DNA from: Malania oleifera
Lineage: Eukaryota; Streptophyta; Magnoliopsida; Santalales; Ximeniaceae
Assembly: GCF_029873635.1 (NCBI RefSeq)
Contig: NC_080422.1
Location: forward strand, 16,150,049 to 16,214,048
DNA: 64,000 nt
Direction of reading: 5' to 3'
Shown: positions 10,860 through 24,300 of the stretch, in pieces
How positions within the stretch are numbered: position 1 is the first letter of the stretch
How the letters are laid out: every line of letters begins with the position of its first letter
Translations under genes and position numbers: made by a program
The notes under the pieces: model-generated
What the model saw: the letters and a program-made list of their open reading frames with translations, nothing else
Told to the model about the DNA's origin: nothing
Databases searched by the model: none

Positions 10860-11720
10860 GAGATTTGGTTAAAACTCATTCTATTTGGTATTATAAAATT
10901 TGGCAATCCATTTGGAAAAAAAAAGTTTAGTTCCAATGGTTTTTAAATAATTTATAATAAAATAATATTAATTTAGGGGAAAACTCCTTGGCCCCCGTTT
11001 CTTAAGAGTTATAGTCCGGTATCGGCGCAACACAAAAGGCCAGGGTGCAGGACGTTTCTGATGCCATGTGGCAAAATATAACTTGCTCATATCGTGACAG
11101 TATAATTTCCCGTTGCACGGGATTGACACCCACATATTTACTGAGTGGACAAATATTGAAATAACATCTCAGGAAATATTACTGTGTAGAACCGCTTACC
11201 ACGTACGGTGCACCCCTCTGACAAAAGCATTCAACGTCAACACGAAAAGGAATCGAATCAGCTGACGCCCGAAATATCCACGCGGCCACTTTTTATTGGT
11301 GTACGAATCTCCGTTTATTCAAGTAGCTACTACACAGAATAGTGCCTCCCCCCAGTTTCATTTTTTTCTTCCGAAAATACCCGCACGAAAGCTGGAGAAT
11401 CCCTTGACGATTCGCAGATTTATTTCCACCGTGCAAAACCCGTCTTCTCCACCAAATTGGTGACCTCACACTCAAAAAGCCCCCAAATCAACCTCTTCTC
11501 CCTCTCTCTCTCTCTCTCTCTGCAAAAATCTAGGGTTTCTCAGATCGAACTCAAAAACCCTAGTTTCCCCTGGAACTTGATCTAGGGTTCGGTTCGATTC
11601 TGCAAATTGTTAGGGTGGTTTGGAGGAGCTCTGGGCGGTTAGGATTTTGTTGTGAATTGTGTGAAAGGTGGGTTATTTTTTGGGTGTTTGTTTATTTTTT
11701 ATTTTTTGGGAGGGGAGGTG
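10860..11720 (+). promoter_or_regulatory. MLN51 promoter and 5' UTR region with CT stretch and telo-boxes
   Basis: The 200 bp before the ATG carry features common in plant housekeeping and translation-related genes: a CT microsatellite (about 11500-11521), a telo-box in reverse orientation (TAGGGTTT, 11531-11538), one in forward orientation (AAACCCTA, 11555-11562) and a partial one near 11583. The transcription start cannot be fixed by eye, and no convincing TATA box was found. From 10860 to about 11400 no gene is visible. Confidence 0.5.
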
Positions 11721-12313
11721 ATGGCGGAGGAGGAGTACGAGAGTGATCCAGAGGAGGCGAAGCTGTCACTGGCCATGCGGAGGAGGGAGGCCAGCGATGA
11801 TGAGGAAGAGGGCGGTGAGGTTGATGCAGAGAGGTTTCCGCCTAGGAGGATTGATTCGAGGGTGGGAGTTGTGTCGGACGGAGAGTCGGATGGGCAGGGT
11901 GGAGTGGCGGAGTACGATGATGACGAGCAAGAGGAGGATGATGAGGAAGATATTGAAGACGAAATTTCTCAAGAGGAAGAGGAGGAGGAGGAGGATGGGG
12001 TAGAGGAGGAGGAGGAGGAGGAAGCGGAGGAGGAGGATGAGTTTGAGGAGAGAGGAGAAGGTGGTGGTGGTGATGGTGATGGTGATGGTCGTGGAGGCAG
12101 CTTTGGTGACGTGGAGGGTGTGGAGAAGGTGAAGGAATTGGATGGCGTGAGGGGAGTGGCTGGTGAGCCAGTGACAGAGAGTGGTGGGGCAGAGCAGGGT
12201 TTAGAGGAGGAGGAGGAGGAGAAGAAAGAGAATGAACCGTTTGCGGTGCCAACGGCAGGTGCATTTTACATGCATGATGATCGGTTCAGAGACAATGCTG
12301 GTGGCCGTCACAG
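11721..12313 (+). CDS. MLN51: MLN51 exon 1 (acidic N-terminus, start of Btz domain)
   Basis: It codes residues 1-197 plus two bases of Arg198, and ends CACAG|GTATGG. Long GAG/GAT runs make the acidic part. The antisense frames through it look open (Leu/Pro/His-rich) only because of this composition. Confidence 0.9.
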
Positions 12314-15300
12314 GTATGGCCTTTAGTCTGAGCTTTTTCTTTTGGATTACATTAGTTAAAAAAAATTAATTCGACCTGCATTGCAAGCACGATGTTCATA
12401 GTGAAGTTGGATTGTCCTTTGTGTATGTGCATAGAAGCGGTTTATTTATATAATTCTTGAGGAATTACAAACCCACGCCTTTGATTACCTTTGGAATGAT
12501 TGGGTACACTATAATCATATCAATTTTACTGGAATTTTGTGCACGAATAACTTAAAGTTTATTGAGTTGCATATCAACACAGTTATTGGGGTTCTTTCCA
12601 GCACATTTTGATTTTTGATATAATATTTGATTTTCTGAGGAAACTACATTTAAATAATTAATCAAATAATTTAAGCCCATTAACTTCATTATAATGTAAA
12701 ATTTTGGCCATGGCTTTATTTTCAGTGAACAAGAGTTACTTACAACATGATTTACTACAGAAATTAGAGAGATTTATGTGTCAAACAAGAGGTTTAGTGT
12801 TAAGAAGAACATAGCATCAGCTTGTTTATTGAGAATCCCCAAATCATTATTTTGCTCACTTTTGGCTCTATTAATTCATACTTTTGAAAAGCAGAATCTG
12901 GAGCATGTAGATAGATTATGAATTTTCTGTATTGAAAATTTAATGTTAATGGAGTGAGGGTTGGAATTGTGGGATGTACAGTATTTTATTGTTTGCATTT
13001 ATATTTCATAATAGTCATGAATCTTTTGCAACATTGTAGTAAATGCTCAACCTTCCATTGAAATTTCGAAGTGTTAAGGATTTGTGAGTAGCGGGTGCAA
13101 GACTAATTGAACAAAAAATTTATAATAAGTGTAAATATGATTATAGTTTGTGAATGGTAAATGGTCCAAGATATGTTTGTAATACTAATTTTTCTACTTA
13201 TTATATTTTAAAATTGTGGAGATTTTCTAACCCTTTGAAATTGTTGATTCAACACATCGAATTATTTAAACAATAAAGTTTCTTGTACCCCAAAAAAGAA
13301 TGGGGATGATTGAATAAATGACAAATTTGTCTACTTGAGAATAGGAAAACTACCTATATCTGTATGCAACACTGTAGTAAATGTTAAACCTTCCATTTAA
13401 ATTTCAAAGTGTTAAGGATTTGTGAGTAGCAGGTGCAAGATTAATTGAACAAAAAATTTATATTAAGTCTAAATATGGTCGTAGATATGTTGTAATACCA
13501 AGACTTCTACTTATTTATTTATATATTTTAAAATTGTGGAGATTTTCTAACCCTTGGAAATTGTTGATTTAACACATCAAATTATTTAAACAATAAAGTT
13601 TCTTATACCCAAAAAAGAATGGGTATGATTGAATAAATGTCAAATTTGTGTGCTTGAGAATAGGAAAACTACCTTATAGAGTGTGTTTTTGTGTGTATAC
13701 AATAAACAAGTGTAAGAAGATTCTTCAAATGATAAATTACATTGAACAAATGTTTTATAATTTTTTTTTCATCTACATGTAGATCTATTTCCAGCTCAAT
13801 GTTGTAGGGAAACACAAAAGTATTGAAATATATATATTTTTTTGACAGAAGAAGAAGGCACTATTATTAAATTCAAAAGTTTGAGTACATGATTTAAGGG
13901 ACAAGGGGTCCTCCTCAACTAGCTAGAAAAGCTGAAGTAAAAGCTATAAATAGCGAGGAAAATACCAAGATAGGAAAAAGTGAAACACACTATAAAAAAA
14001 TTCATTACAAGACTACCGGCTTCCAATCTCTAGTGAGGTTGGACAGCAGAAAACCCCTAAAAAACTCAAGATGTGCACCCACAAGGAGGCTAGGAAAGTC
14101 ACTATCCCACAGATGTCATGAACGAGTTGATTGGCTTCTGAAAATCCTATCATTCCTCTCTATCCACATGGTCCAAAGGATGGCAAAAACAGCCGCACAC
14201 CATAGAAGGGCATTCGGCTCATTGCATTCACAACACATGAAGCATATATCAGGATATGAGCCTCATATGATCTTCTCCTCTATAACAGATTACAGTCCAG
14301 AATGATTTTTTGTTGACATGTTGTTTTGAAAATATATTGATTTTTCATTGCCATTAGTGGGAAAATATTGAAATCATACAGCATATTGTGAAGCTAGGGG
14401 GTGGCTGCCACCGTCACTCCACTGCATTTTATTTTACGAAATGTGAAGGAATTGGAAGTATTTGCTATGAAATGAATTGTAATTATGTTTTTAAAATCTT
14501 ACAGAATACTAATCATATCAAATTGCATGGTGTTTGGAAGTACACATTTTGTATGGAAATTTTCCTTTGTATTGATCAATTTGATCTTAGTGTGGTCATT
14601 TTCCACCCTTGTTTACAAGTCAAAATTTTTTGTATAGAATAATGCTTTAACCTATCTCCACTGTATTTTATTTTATGAAATGTGAAGGAATTGGAAGTAT
14701 TCGCTATGAAATGAATTGTAATTATGTTCTTAAAATCTTACAGAATGCTAATCATATCAAATTGCATGGTTTATGGAAGTACACATTTTGTACGGAAATT
14801 TTCCTTTGTATTGATCAATTTGATCTTAGTGTGGTCATTTTCCACCCTTGTTTACAAGTCAAAATTTTTTGTATAGAATAATGCTTTAACCTATTTTGAG
14901 TCTTGTTTAGGCGAACTCTTGGTGGAAGGAAGCTGTGGGAGTCCAAGGATGACAGAAAATGGGGGCATGACAAGTTTGAGGAGATGTCTTTGCAGGAAAG
15001 GCATTATGAAGAGGTAAATGGTTTAATGGTTGTCTTAACAGCATGAGCATTCTGGTCTATGAGACATTCCCCATGCCCTTCTTTTTTTTAAGCCTACAAT
15101 TTCTTATGCTTGTTGTGTATATTTTTTAGGGTAAGAGAATTTCTAAAGGTAATTATCGAGCTCGTGGTAGAAATCGTGGTGTAGAACGGGGATATTCAAG
15201 AGGAAACAGGACTAAAGTGTACCCCAACAATAACAATCAGGGCCATGCACCTAAGGGTGTGAGAGGGCGGGGCCCCAGACGATATGAACCTCCTCCAAAA

Positions 15301-18300
15301 AACTACAGTGATGCTTCCCAAACACAAAACAGACAGTGAGTACACACTTTTGACTTTATGGAGCTTGTTGGGTTGTTTTTTTTGGCTTCTTAGGACATAA
15401 ATATTTGTTATATAAAGATTGTGCTTTTTTTTTTCTAATAAAATTTTTTGGATGGATTTTTTTAGAACTGGAAGGTCTCTTGACAAATCTTCACAAACTA
15501 GCTCACAAAGAGGGTCAATGTCCACATCAAATGTAGAGCCTGATTCAATTCCAGCCAGAAAACAAATGTTTGCATCAAGTTTGAGTTCAGCTTCTCCCCC
15601 CTTTTATCCTTCTGGCTCTTCCAATAAGGAAATCATCCTAACACAGAAAAGGGATCTACAAGCTGGAGTTGCCAGCAGAAATCCTCGGACTCAGGTTATG
15701 GATGAGAGTTTCTCTGTGCCACAATCTAGTGCATTGTTGCGAGGGAAGAATATTGCTGATGCCATTAGCATGGACAAGCTACGTATTGATGATTCTGTTC
15801 CACCTCTTCCTGGAAAGCCTTCAACGAACATACAATTGCCACCATCAGGTTCCACATTAAGCAATGCTGCTCAATCTCTGCAATCTAGGGCTCAGGGAAG
15901 GGGTGTAGGGCATCCTGGGCAGATGAATTTTCAACTCACTCCTTCTCATAGCCAAGTCAGCAAAGCTCCTCCAACACAAGGCCATGCTGTTCAGCGAAGC
16001 CCTGTGCAAAGTCGTGTTCAACCCTCTTTGCAAGCTTCTGCTCAGCACTTGGGCCAACATTCCGGAGGGGGACTGCAGTCTTCCTCTCCACCCAAAGGAT
16101 CTGTATCAATAAATTCATCTGAACCTGGAGAAATGGAATCTCCTCCTGAATCAAATAAATCCAAGACTGCATTGGTTGGAAAAGGAAAAGGTGGTGTTCA
16201 GGGAAGTGGAAGAGGATCTTTTCTCTACAGTGCACCCCAGGTTATGGGATCTTCAGGGAATATGGGTGGTGGTCATGGTGATCAAAACTTCCCTGCTTTT
16301 TTACCAGGTAACATTTTTATTAGATTGCATAAGAAATTATTGAAAGAAAGAAGAACAATGGGAAGGACTCTATGTAGTTCTATTCATTTGGGTTTGAAGC
16401 TCTCAGGTCAAGGTTTTTACTTAGTCAGAATTAATCCATTAATTATCTCTTAAAGGTGGTTTTTGTACTTCTTAAGCTGAGTAACAACTCGTTGGTTGTT
16501 TAATTTGGATCAATCGCAACATGTATCTTATGTACTGTCTGCAAAATAACAATTTATTCTGGTTCAATGGGCATAGTTTTTTACATACTGAATTGTTTTT
16601 TTGGGTCTATTTAACTCCGACTAGGTGAAGTACTGAGATTTATGCTGCTTATTTTTTGGTTTGTACTGTTAGTTTCTATTCGTGCTTATTTGTTGATTGG
16701 TTTGCATGCAGTTATGCAATTTAGGGGTCAACATCCTGGTGGCATTGGGGTTCCTGCTGTTGGCATGGCATTTCCTGGATATGTTGCTCAGCCGCAGCTT
16801 GGGTTGGGGAATTCTGAGATGACATGGTACGTAAATATTTTGACTTTTAAATTCAGTATGGTATAATTTTTTGTTTACTTCGTATAACTCCTATGTGCTT
16901 TAGGATAGTGATCATGTTGTACATTTAGAAAACAACCAAGTGGCTATCTTATAAAAGAGGAATCAACTCCTTTAATAAAGCAGAAATGATATTGTGAATC
17001 ACATCTAACTTGGCCTTATATTAAACTTTTTAGAAAAGAGAAAAATTTATTAACAAAAAAGGAGGAGGTTACAAAGAAAGAAGGATGCAATGACATCCAC
17101 AAAGCGACAGAATATACAAACAGTAATCAGACTATGCTTAGATGTCTATAACTGGTAGAATTGATTCATTGGCTGTAAGTTTTGGAATTGGAACTTTTTT
17201 TGTGTATCCTTTGAGCAAAACCAAGAAACTCACTTAAATGATGAACTAGTCAGGGGCATTCCTTCTTTGTCTTAGATTCAAAATTTAGTAAACCATTGAA
17301 AGACATAGTCTTCTGCAGGCATGCTGAGTGAACTTCTGCATTGCTATTTCTAGATATTGAATTTTTCAATGGGTAAACATGTTGAACGTGTATAACTGCA
17401 TTAACTGGAGTCAACTCTGACTTTATAGTGCAACCAGTAGGACTTGGCTAATTATATGAATTTTTTTGGATCTTATTAATTTGACTAGAGATTTTATGTT
17501 TAATGGAATTTCAATTGTGCAACTTATTTCTTACACGCAGGATAACTAAAACTGACTAACTAAAAACACCCATTAACACTAACAACGAAATAAACGATTC
17601 TTCTATCCAGAAGTTAGTATTATTTCCTAAAATCAAATTAAATAATCTAATTTTTGAAGCTTTACAGAAAAAGTTATCATCATTGTAAAGCATATCATGT
17701 ATCTATTAAAAAAATAGATAAATTGTGTCTCTTAACTACTAATAAGGTTTTGTGTCATCATGACATACTAGTTCTATTTCTAGAGTGGATAATCTGGTGG
17801 GTTTTTGTGCCCTTCCTGTCTTGTTCGAAGTGCTAGGCAGGGGTCAATGGTGGGTTCTTCTTAGTATGGCCCTTTTAGACCAATTCTTAGGAGTTCTTTC
17901 TAGGATGTGCTTTATTGTTTATTTAGTTTTTGTTCCCCTAGGTGGGTCTTTGGTGGGGATTCATGCTGTTAGGTTTCTAGGGGAGAAAAAGGGGGGAGGG
18001 AGGGTTACAGGAAGTATATAGCATTTAGACTTGCTTATTAGGGGTTGTGCTTTGAGAGATCCCCTCTTGGGCAATGCTAATTTTTCTTGGTTTGTTGGTG
18101 GAGCTAGAGTGGTTGCTAGTATGCTTGATAGGTTTTTGTTCTGTAGCGAATGATAGGATGAATCTCCCAATTTCTCTCAAACTGTTACTTCCCATACCTA
18201 TGCATGATCACTTACCTATTTTTCTAGAATCTAGCAAGTTTTCTTGGTGTCCTACTCACTTTAGATTTGAAAGTATATGGTTGGATCATGTTACCCTACT

Positions 18301-21300
18301 GTCGTTGGTGAGGAATTCTTGGAGAGAGGAAGTGGAGAGGGGGTGGGAAGGGTTTAGGTTTGTGAGGAAGTTAAAAAATATTGGAAGGGAAGTTGTAAGA
18401 ATTAGTGGGGAGGTTTTCGAAGATATTAGGATCAGAAAAATTAGCATTTTAGGTGAGCCGGACTTCTTAGATAGAAAGGAAGAACATGGTAGTCTCTTGG
18501 AGAATGAGGAGGTGAAAAAGGTCTTGTTGAAGAATGAGTTGGAGGATTTTATTTTCAAGTGAGAAGTTGGAGATAGAAGAACAAGTTTAAATAGGTTAAA
18601 GATGGTGACTGCAATTCTAGATTTTTCCATAGGCTAGCGAATGGGAAAATGAGGAAAATTTTGATTAGGGAACCAGATATGGGAAGGGGGGATTAACTAT
18701 GATCCTAGTCAGATTGCCTTCGATACCACTGATTTCTATTCTAACTTGTGTTTTTAGTAGGATGCCTCTAGACCAATGATTTGAGGGTTTAGAGTGGGAT
18801 ATTATCTTTGGTGATCAGATGTCTTGGTTGGAGAGACCTTTTGAGGAGGGGAAAGTGATATGTGTGCTGTGAGGGACAATGTTCTGAGGCTGGATTGTTT
18901 TAATTTGACCTTTTGTCAAGATTGTTGGAAAGTGGTCAAGGGAGGCTCACAGAAGGTCTTTAATGAATTTTGTTGGAATGGGATTCTGACCAAGAGTATT
19001 TATTTATTCCACATTCATTAATTTGATATGGAAGAAGGGTAAATCTATCATGATCACAGATTATAGACCCATTTGTCTAGATTTTTGTGTGTATAAGATT
19101 ATCACTAAAGTATTAGCTAATAGATTGAGTACAGTGCTTGATAAGACCATTTCTAAGGTTCAAGGTGTGTTTCGGGGGAGGTAGACAAATAGTGGATGCT
19201 ATTTTGGTAGCTGATGAGGTGGTAGAGGATATTTAGAGGAGAATGAAGAAGGGTTTTGTATTTGACTTGGATTTTGAGAAAGCCTATGACAGAGTTAGTT
19301 GGAATTTTTTGGATAAAACTTTTGCAAGGAAGGGGTTTGGAGAGAGATGGCATTGTTGAATGGGTTGCATGTGTTAATGTGTTCTTTTTGTTTATAGTGA
19401 ATGGTGAACCTAAATCTTGGTTTAGTACCTTGAAGGGGGATTAGACAAGGGGATACTCCCATTTTTTATTTGTTTTAGTGGTTGATGTTTTGAGTAGGAT
19501 GGTTGAGAGGGCAGTGGACAGGGTTAGGAGTCTAGTGAAAGGTCTAGAAGTGGGAAGGGGGAGGATGTTGGTTTTGCTGACGGCACCATTTTCTTTTTAG
19601 ATGACCCTCCTCCTTTTATGAGTATTTTGTATCTTTTCCATATTTTTGGGAGGGTTGCTAGGCTTAACATTAACATGGAGAAGAGTGGTCTAGCTGCTAT
19701 TAATGTGTATGCTGAGTGAACTAGGGAGTTGTGTTCTGTTGTGGGGTGTGGTTTGTTGGATTGGCCCTTGTCATATCTAGGGGTTTTGGGGGGGGGGGGG
19801 GATCCTAAGTCTGGGAACTTTTGGAACCTGGTAGTGTAAAGGGTGGCCAAGTGTCTAAATGGTTGGAGGGTTTTTTTTTTTTTTTTTTTTGTCCTAGGAG
19901 ATAGAATTACTCTAATCCATGCTTATCTGTCTTGTGGCCTGTTGCCTTATTTGTCTACTTTTTAAAATTCTTGTGGGGATTGCTAGTAAGATTGAGAAAA
20001 TTACGAGAGACTTTCTGTAGGTCGGGGTCAAGGGTTAGAGGGATCATTTGGTGAGTGGGATGTTGTGTAAAGGTCAAAATTGGAGGATTTGGATCTTGGA
20101 AATTTAGCATCTAAAAACACTGCCTTGCTAGTTAAATGGTTTCGTCGTTTCCCTAGAGGATTCTTCTCTTTGGCATAGTCATTAAAATCATGTTTGGTTT
20201 AATGAGAATGGGTGGGATACCAGTTTGGGATGTGGATGTTCTTTGGAGATCTATCTCTCAGATTTACCCCCTATTCATCCCCCATATTAAACATTTGGTA
20301 GCAAGGCATTATTTTTTGTTGTTAATTTGGATGGTCCTTCACCTTCTCGGGATTTTTATTTTCTGAAATATCTTAATGATAGGGAGTTGGACAAGCCCTC
20401 CTCTTTGTTGATTTTGTTGAATAATTTTTGTATTTCTTTGGGAGTGGATACTCGTTCTTGGTTGTTGGATCCTCTGGGGCTGTATACTCTTTTTGTGAAT
20501 TCTTGACCTGCTCTAGTTCTTTTTTTATTTGGTTGGTTGTGCTTAGTAGAATCAATACCAATAACTTGTTGAAGTCTAGGAGGCACTTTCTCCTGATGTT
20601 TGTGTGCTTTGTCATAGAAACAACATCCCATCTTTTTCTGTATTGCGACTTTGCCTGGAGGGAGTGGAATAAGTTATTTGATTTATTGGGAGTGGGTTGG
20701 GTTTGCCCAGATGCGGTGAAGTACTTTTTGGCCATTTCATTTGTGGATTTTGGAAGGAGAAAAGACAGGGCAGCACTTTGGAGATGCGTTCATTTTGCAG
20801 TTCTGTGGGGGTTATGGGTGGCTAATGCACACATCTTTTTAGGGAAAAGTTGAATTTTTTTTTTTTGCTGGTTTGGAAGATTTGGCTTTGGTGTGTTGGT
20901 TATGGGCAGGGTTGTTAGAATTGGGATGCTATGAAGGATTATTGAAGGGGTTTGCAGGATCAGATCATAGAATTGGATCGAGGATTGTAGGATTCTACTT
21001 ACAATGTAAGTTAAGTATTAAAAATTTATGTGTGTTGAAATTTATGACGATTCTTAGGACTAAAAACTTGGTGTATATATGCGAAGTTACAAACACATTA
21101 TAGGAATGTAAGCTATTAAAAAGCTTCTCTGCTTTTCTGCCAGTTTAATTTAGACTATTAATCACTCATCAGCCATCTCTCAAGAAGTACAAAAATTCAA
21201 AATTCTGAATCTCTAACCATGAGAAGAAGAAGGAGAAGAAGGAAATACAAGAAAAGAATCAATTAATCAGTTAACAGTTGGCGCTGCTGTTTGTTGAAAT

Positions 21301-24300
21301 TAGGAGAGAATTCGAGGAAATTCAGATTCAAGAGCTAGCTCTTGGGTTATTGAAGGTCTGACTCCAGAGCTCTCTACATATGCAAGATTGCATTAAGGAA
21401 CCCAAGAACTTTGCAAGCTTATCAAACTCGAGAGGAACATAACTGATCTAAGACAAGAAGGACTCAAGAACTGCAAACTGATTGAACAACAAAAAACTCT
21501 GCAAGAAGTTACCTAAGAAAACCAGAGCTGATTGAACAAGAACAGCTGTGCAAGCTTATCAAACAAGAGCTGAAAAAATTAAACTACTGCTACTGCCGAG
21601 AGTTCCCTGTGAGCTGGATCTTCTTCCATTTGAGCTGTTGAGAGATGAGTTCTCTGCAACCTGCTGCTACTGGGATGAATATAAAGTAAATAAATCCATG
21701 TGCTATTTTGCCTTAATTGGAAAGGTTGGGCCAAGCCAAATGGGCTAACAGAGCTACAACACAAAACTATCAGGGCAAGAAAAATGCATCTTGGGCCTCA
21801 TTTTTAAAGCCCAGGAACAAGAAAAGGGCAGTCCAGTTCACTAAGTAGAATTTGGTACAATCCCAAGTAGGATCTCGGTTCTATGATTTTCAACTTGCCA
21901 GTCTACCTGATCCTGAGTCTGTACACAATCTGGATTGCGTGGGTTGTTGGCTTGATTTTGTGTGTTGTGGGTTTTTTGTTTGTTTCCTTTTCTTGTTTTT
22001 TTTTTTTTTGACTATCTGGTTTGTTTCAGATTTTTTTTAGGGGCTAAGGAGATGTCTTATTCTCTTTTTTGTGTTATACAAGGCATACTTGGGACTGAGA
22101 AAATATTTATAGGAGGAGATATAAATGGACACGTTGGAAGAGATAATAAAAAATATGAGAGGATACATAGAGGATATGGATATGGAGATAAAATGAGTCT
22201 GGAGAGATGATCTTAGATTTCACTATGTCATATGATTTTAGTATAATGAATACTTGCTGTAAGAAGAGAGAAGAACACTTAATAACCTTTAAAAGTGGAC
22301 AAAATAGAAGTTAAATAAATTTTTTTTTTTTTTTTATCTAGGAGGGTAGATCGTTTATCATGCAAGAATTGTAAAGTTATTCCAGGTGAAAGCCTAATCA
22401 TGCAACATAGAGTCTTTTAGTGTTAGATATATGTATTAAAAAATGGAAGAAAAATGATAAAATAAACCAGTGTAAGAGAATTAGATGGTGGAACCTAAAA
22501 GGAGAAAGTATAATAAAATTTAAAAATAAAATGATCAAAGATGGGGATTGGACCATAGAGGATGAGATAGATACAAATACTCTTTGGAATGGATTAGTTA
22601 ACTCTATTAAAAGATAGCAAAAGATATTTTAGGTGAATCAAGGGGAAGATTCTCGAATAGCAAAGAGAGTTGGTGGTGAGATAAAGATGTACAAAAAATC
22701 ATAAAGACAAAAAGATTAGGTACAAAATAAGGGGAAAGAGATATATTTAAACTTGCTAATGCTAGAGAACGGAAGAGTAAGGACTAAGGAAATGTAAAAT
22801 GTATAAAAAGTGAGGATGATATTGTCTTGGTTAAGGATGAAGACATTAAAGAAAGATGGCGAAGTTACTTTAGTACATTGTTTAATGAAAACCAAATAGA
22901 AGGCTTAAACTTAGAATTTTCAAATGAGGAAAAGACTAAAAATATGAGATTTATTCGTAAGATTAGAGTTAACGAAGTTAACTTTGCACTAAAAAAGATG
23001 AAAAATGGGAAAGTTATGGGACCAGATAACATCCCAATTGAAGTTTGGAAATGCTTAGGTGATAACGGAATTATATGGTTAACTAATTTATTTAATACAA
23101 TTGTAAAAATTAAGAAAATATCAGATGAATGGAGGAAAAACACTTTAATACCTCTATACAAAAATAATGGAGATATTCAAAATTGTAATAACTATCGTGG
23201 AATTAAACTTATGAGTCATATGATGAAACTATGGGAAAGGGTATTTGAACAAAGATTAAGGTTAGAAACGAAGGTCTCAGAAAATCAATTTGGTTTTATG
23301 CCTGGGAGATCTACCATAGAAGCTATTTATCTTTTAAGAAGATTAATGGAAAAGTTTAGGGAAAAGAAGAGGGACTTGCATATGATATTTATTGACCTTG
23401 AGAAAGCATATGATAGGATACCTAGAGAAGTTCTGTGGTGGGTTTTAGAAAAAAAGGGTTTATGTAGTAGGTATACCGATGTCATTAAGGATATGTACAA
23501 TGAATTAATGACTAGCGTAAGGACTATAGATGGAGAAATTAGAGAATTTCCAATCACCATAGGTGTACATCAAGGATTTGATTTGAGTCCTTATCTTTTT
23601 TCTTTAGTGATGGACCAATTGATTAAGAGTATTCAAAAGGAGGTTCTATGGTGAATGTTGTTTGCAGATGATATTGTATTAATTGATGAAACTACGGACA
23701 AAGTAGAGGCTGAGTTAGAATTATGGAGAGAAGCTTTGGAATTTAGAGGCTTTAGGATAAGTAAAAATAAGATAGAATATATGAAATGTAATTTTAGTAA
23801 TGATAGGAGGAATATTGGAGACAAATTTAAACTTGAAGATGAGGAAATAAATAACACTTGTAGATTTCGATACCTTGGACTTACTATGCAAGCTGAAGGA
23901 GAAATTGAAGATGATGCAATGCATAGAGTTAAAGTAGGTTGGGTAAAATGGAGAAGTGCTTCAAGTGTGCTCTGTGATTGTAGAATACCCTTAAAATTGA
24001 AAAGGAAGTTCTATAGAATAGCTATAAGACCAGCTATGCTATATGGATCGGAATGTTGGGTGATGAAGAAACATAATATCCAAAAAGTAAAAGTTGCCGA
24101 GATGAGAATGCTTAGATGGACGAGTGGTATAACATTAAAAGATAAATTAAAGAATGAACATATTCGTGGTAAGTTAGGTATAACTCCTATAGAAGATAAG
24201 ATAAGGGAGAGACGACTCAGATGGTATGGACACTTGCAATGTAGGCCACATAGTGCATCTGTGAGGAAGAGGGAATTAGTTATTGTGGGGGGCAGTAGAA

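Noticed and set aside
11842..12264. Antisense open frame rich in Leu, Pro and His across MLN51 exon 1
   Set aside because: It is the reverse complement of GAG/GAT-rich coding sequence; the composition alone keeps it open, and it has no family resemblance.
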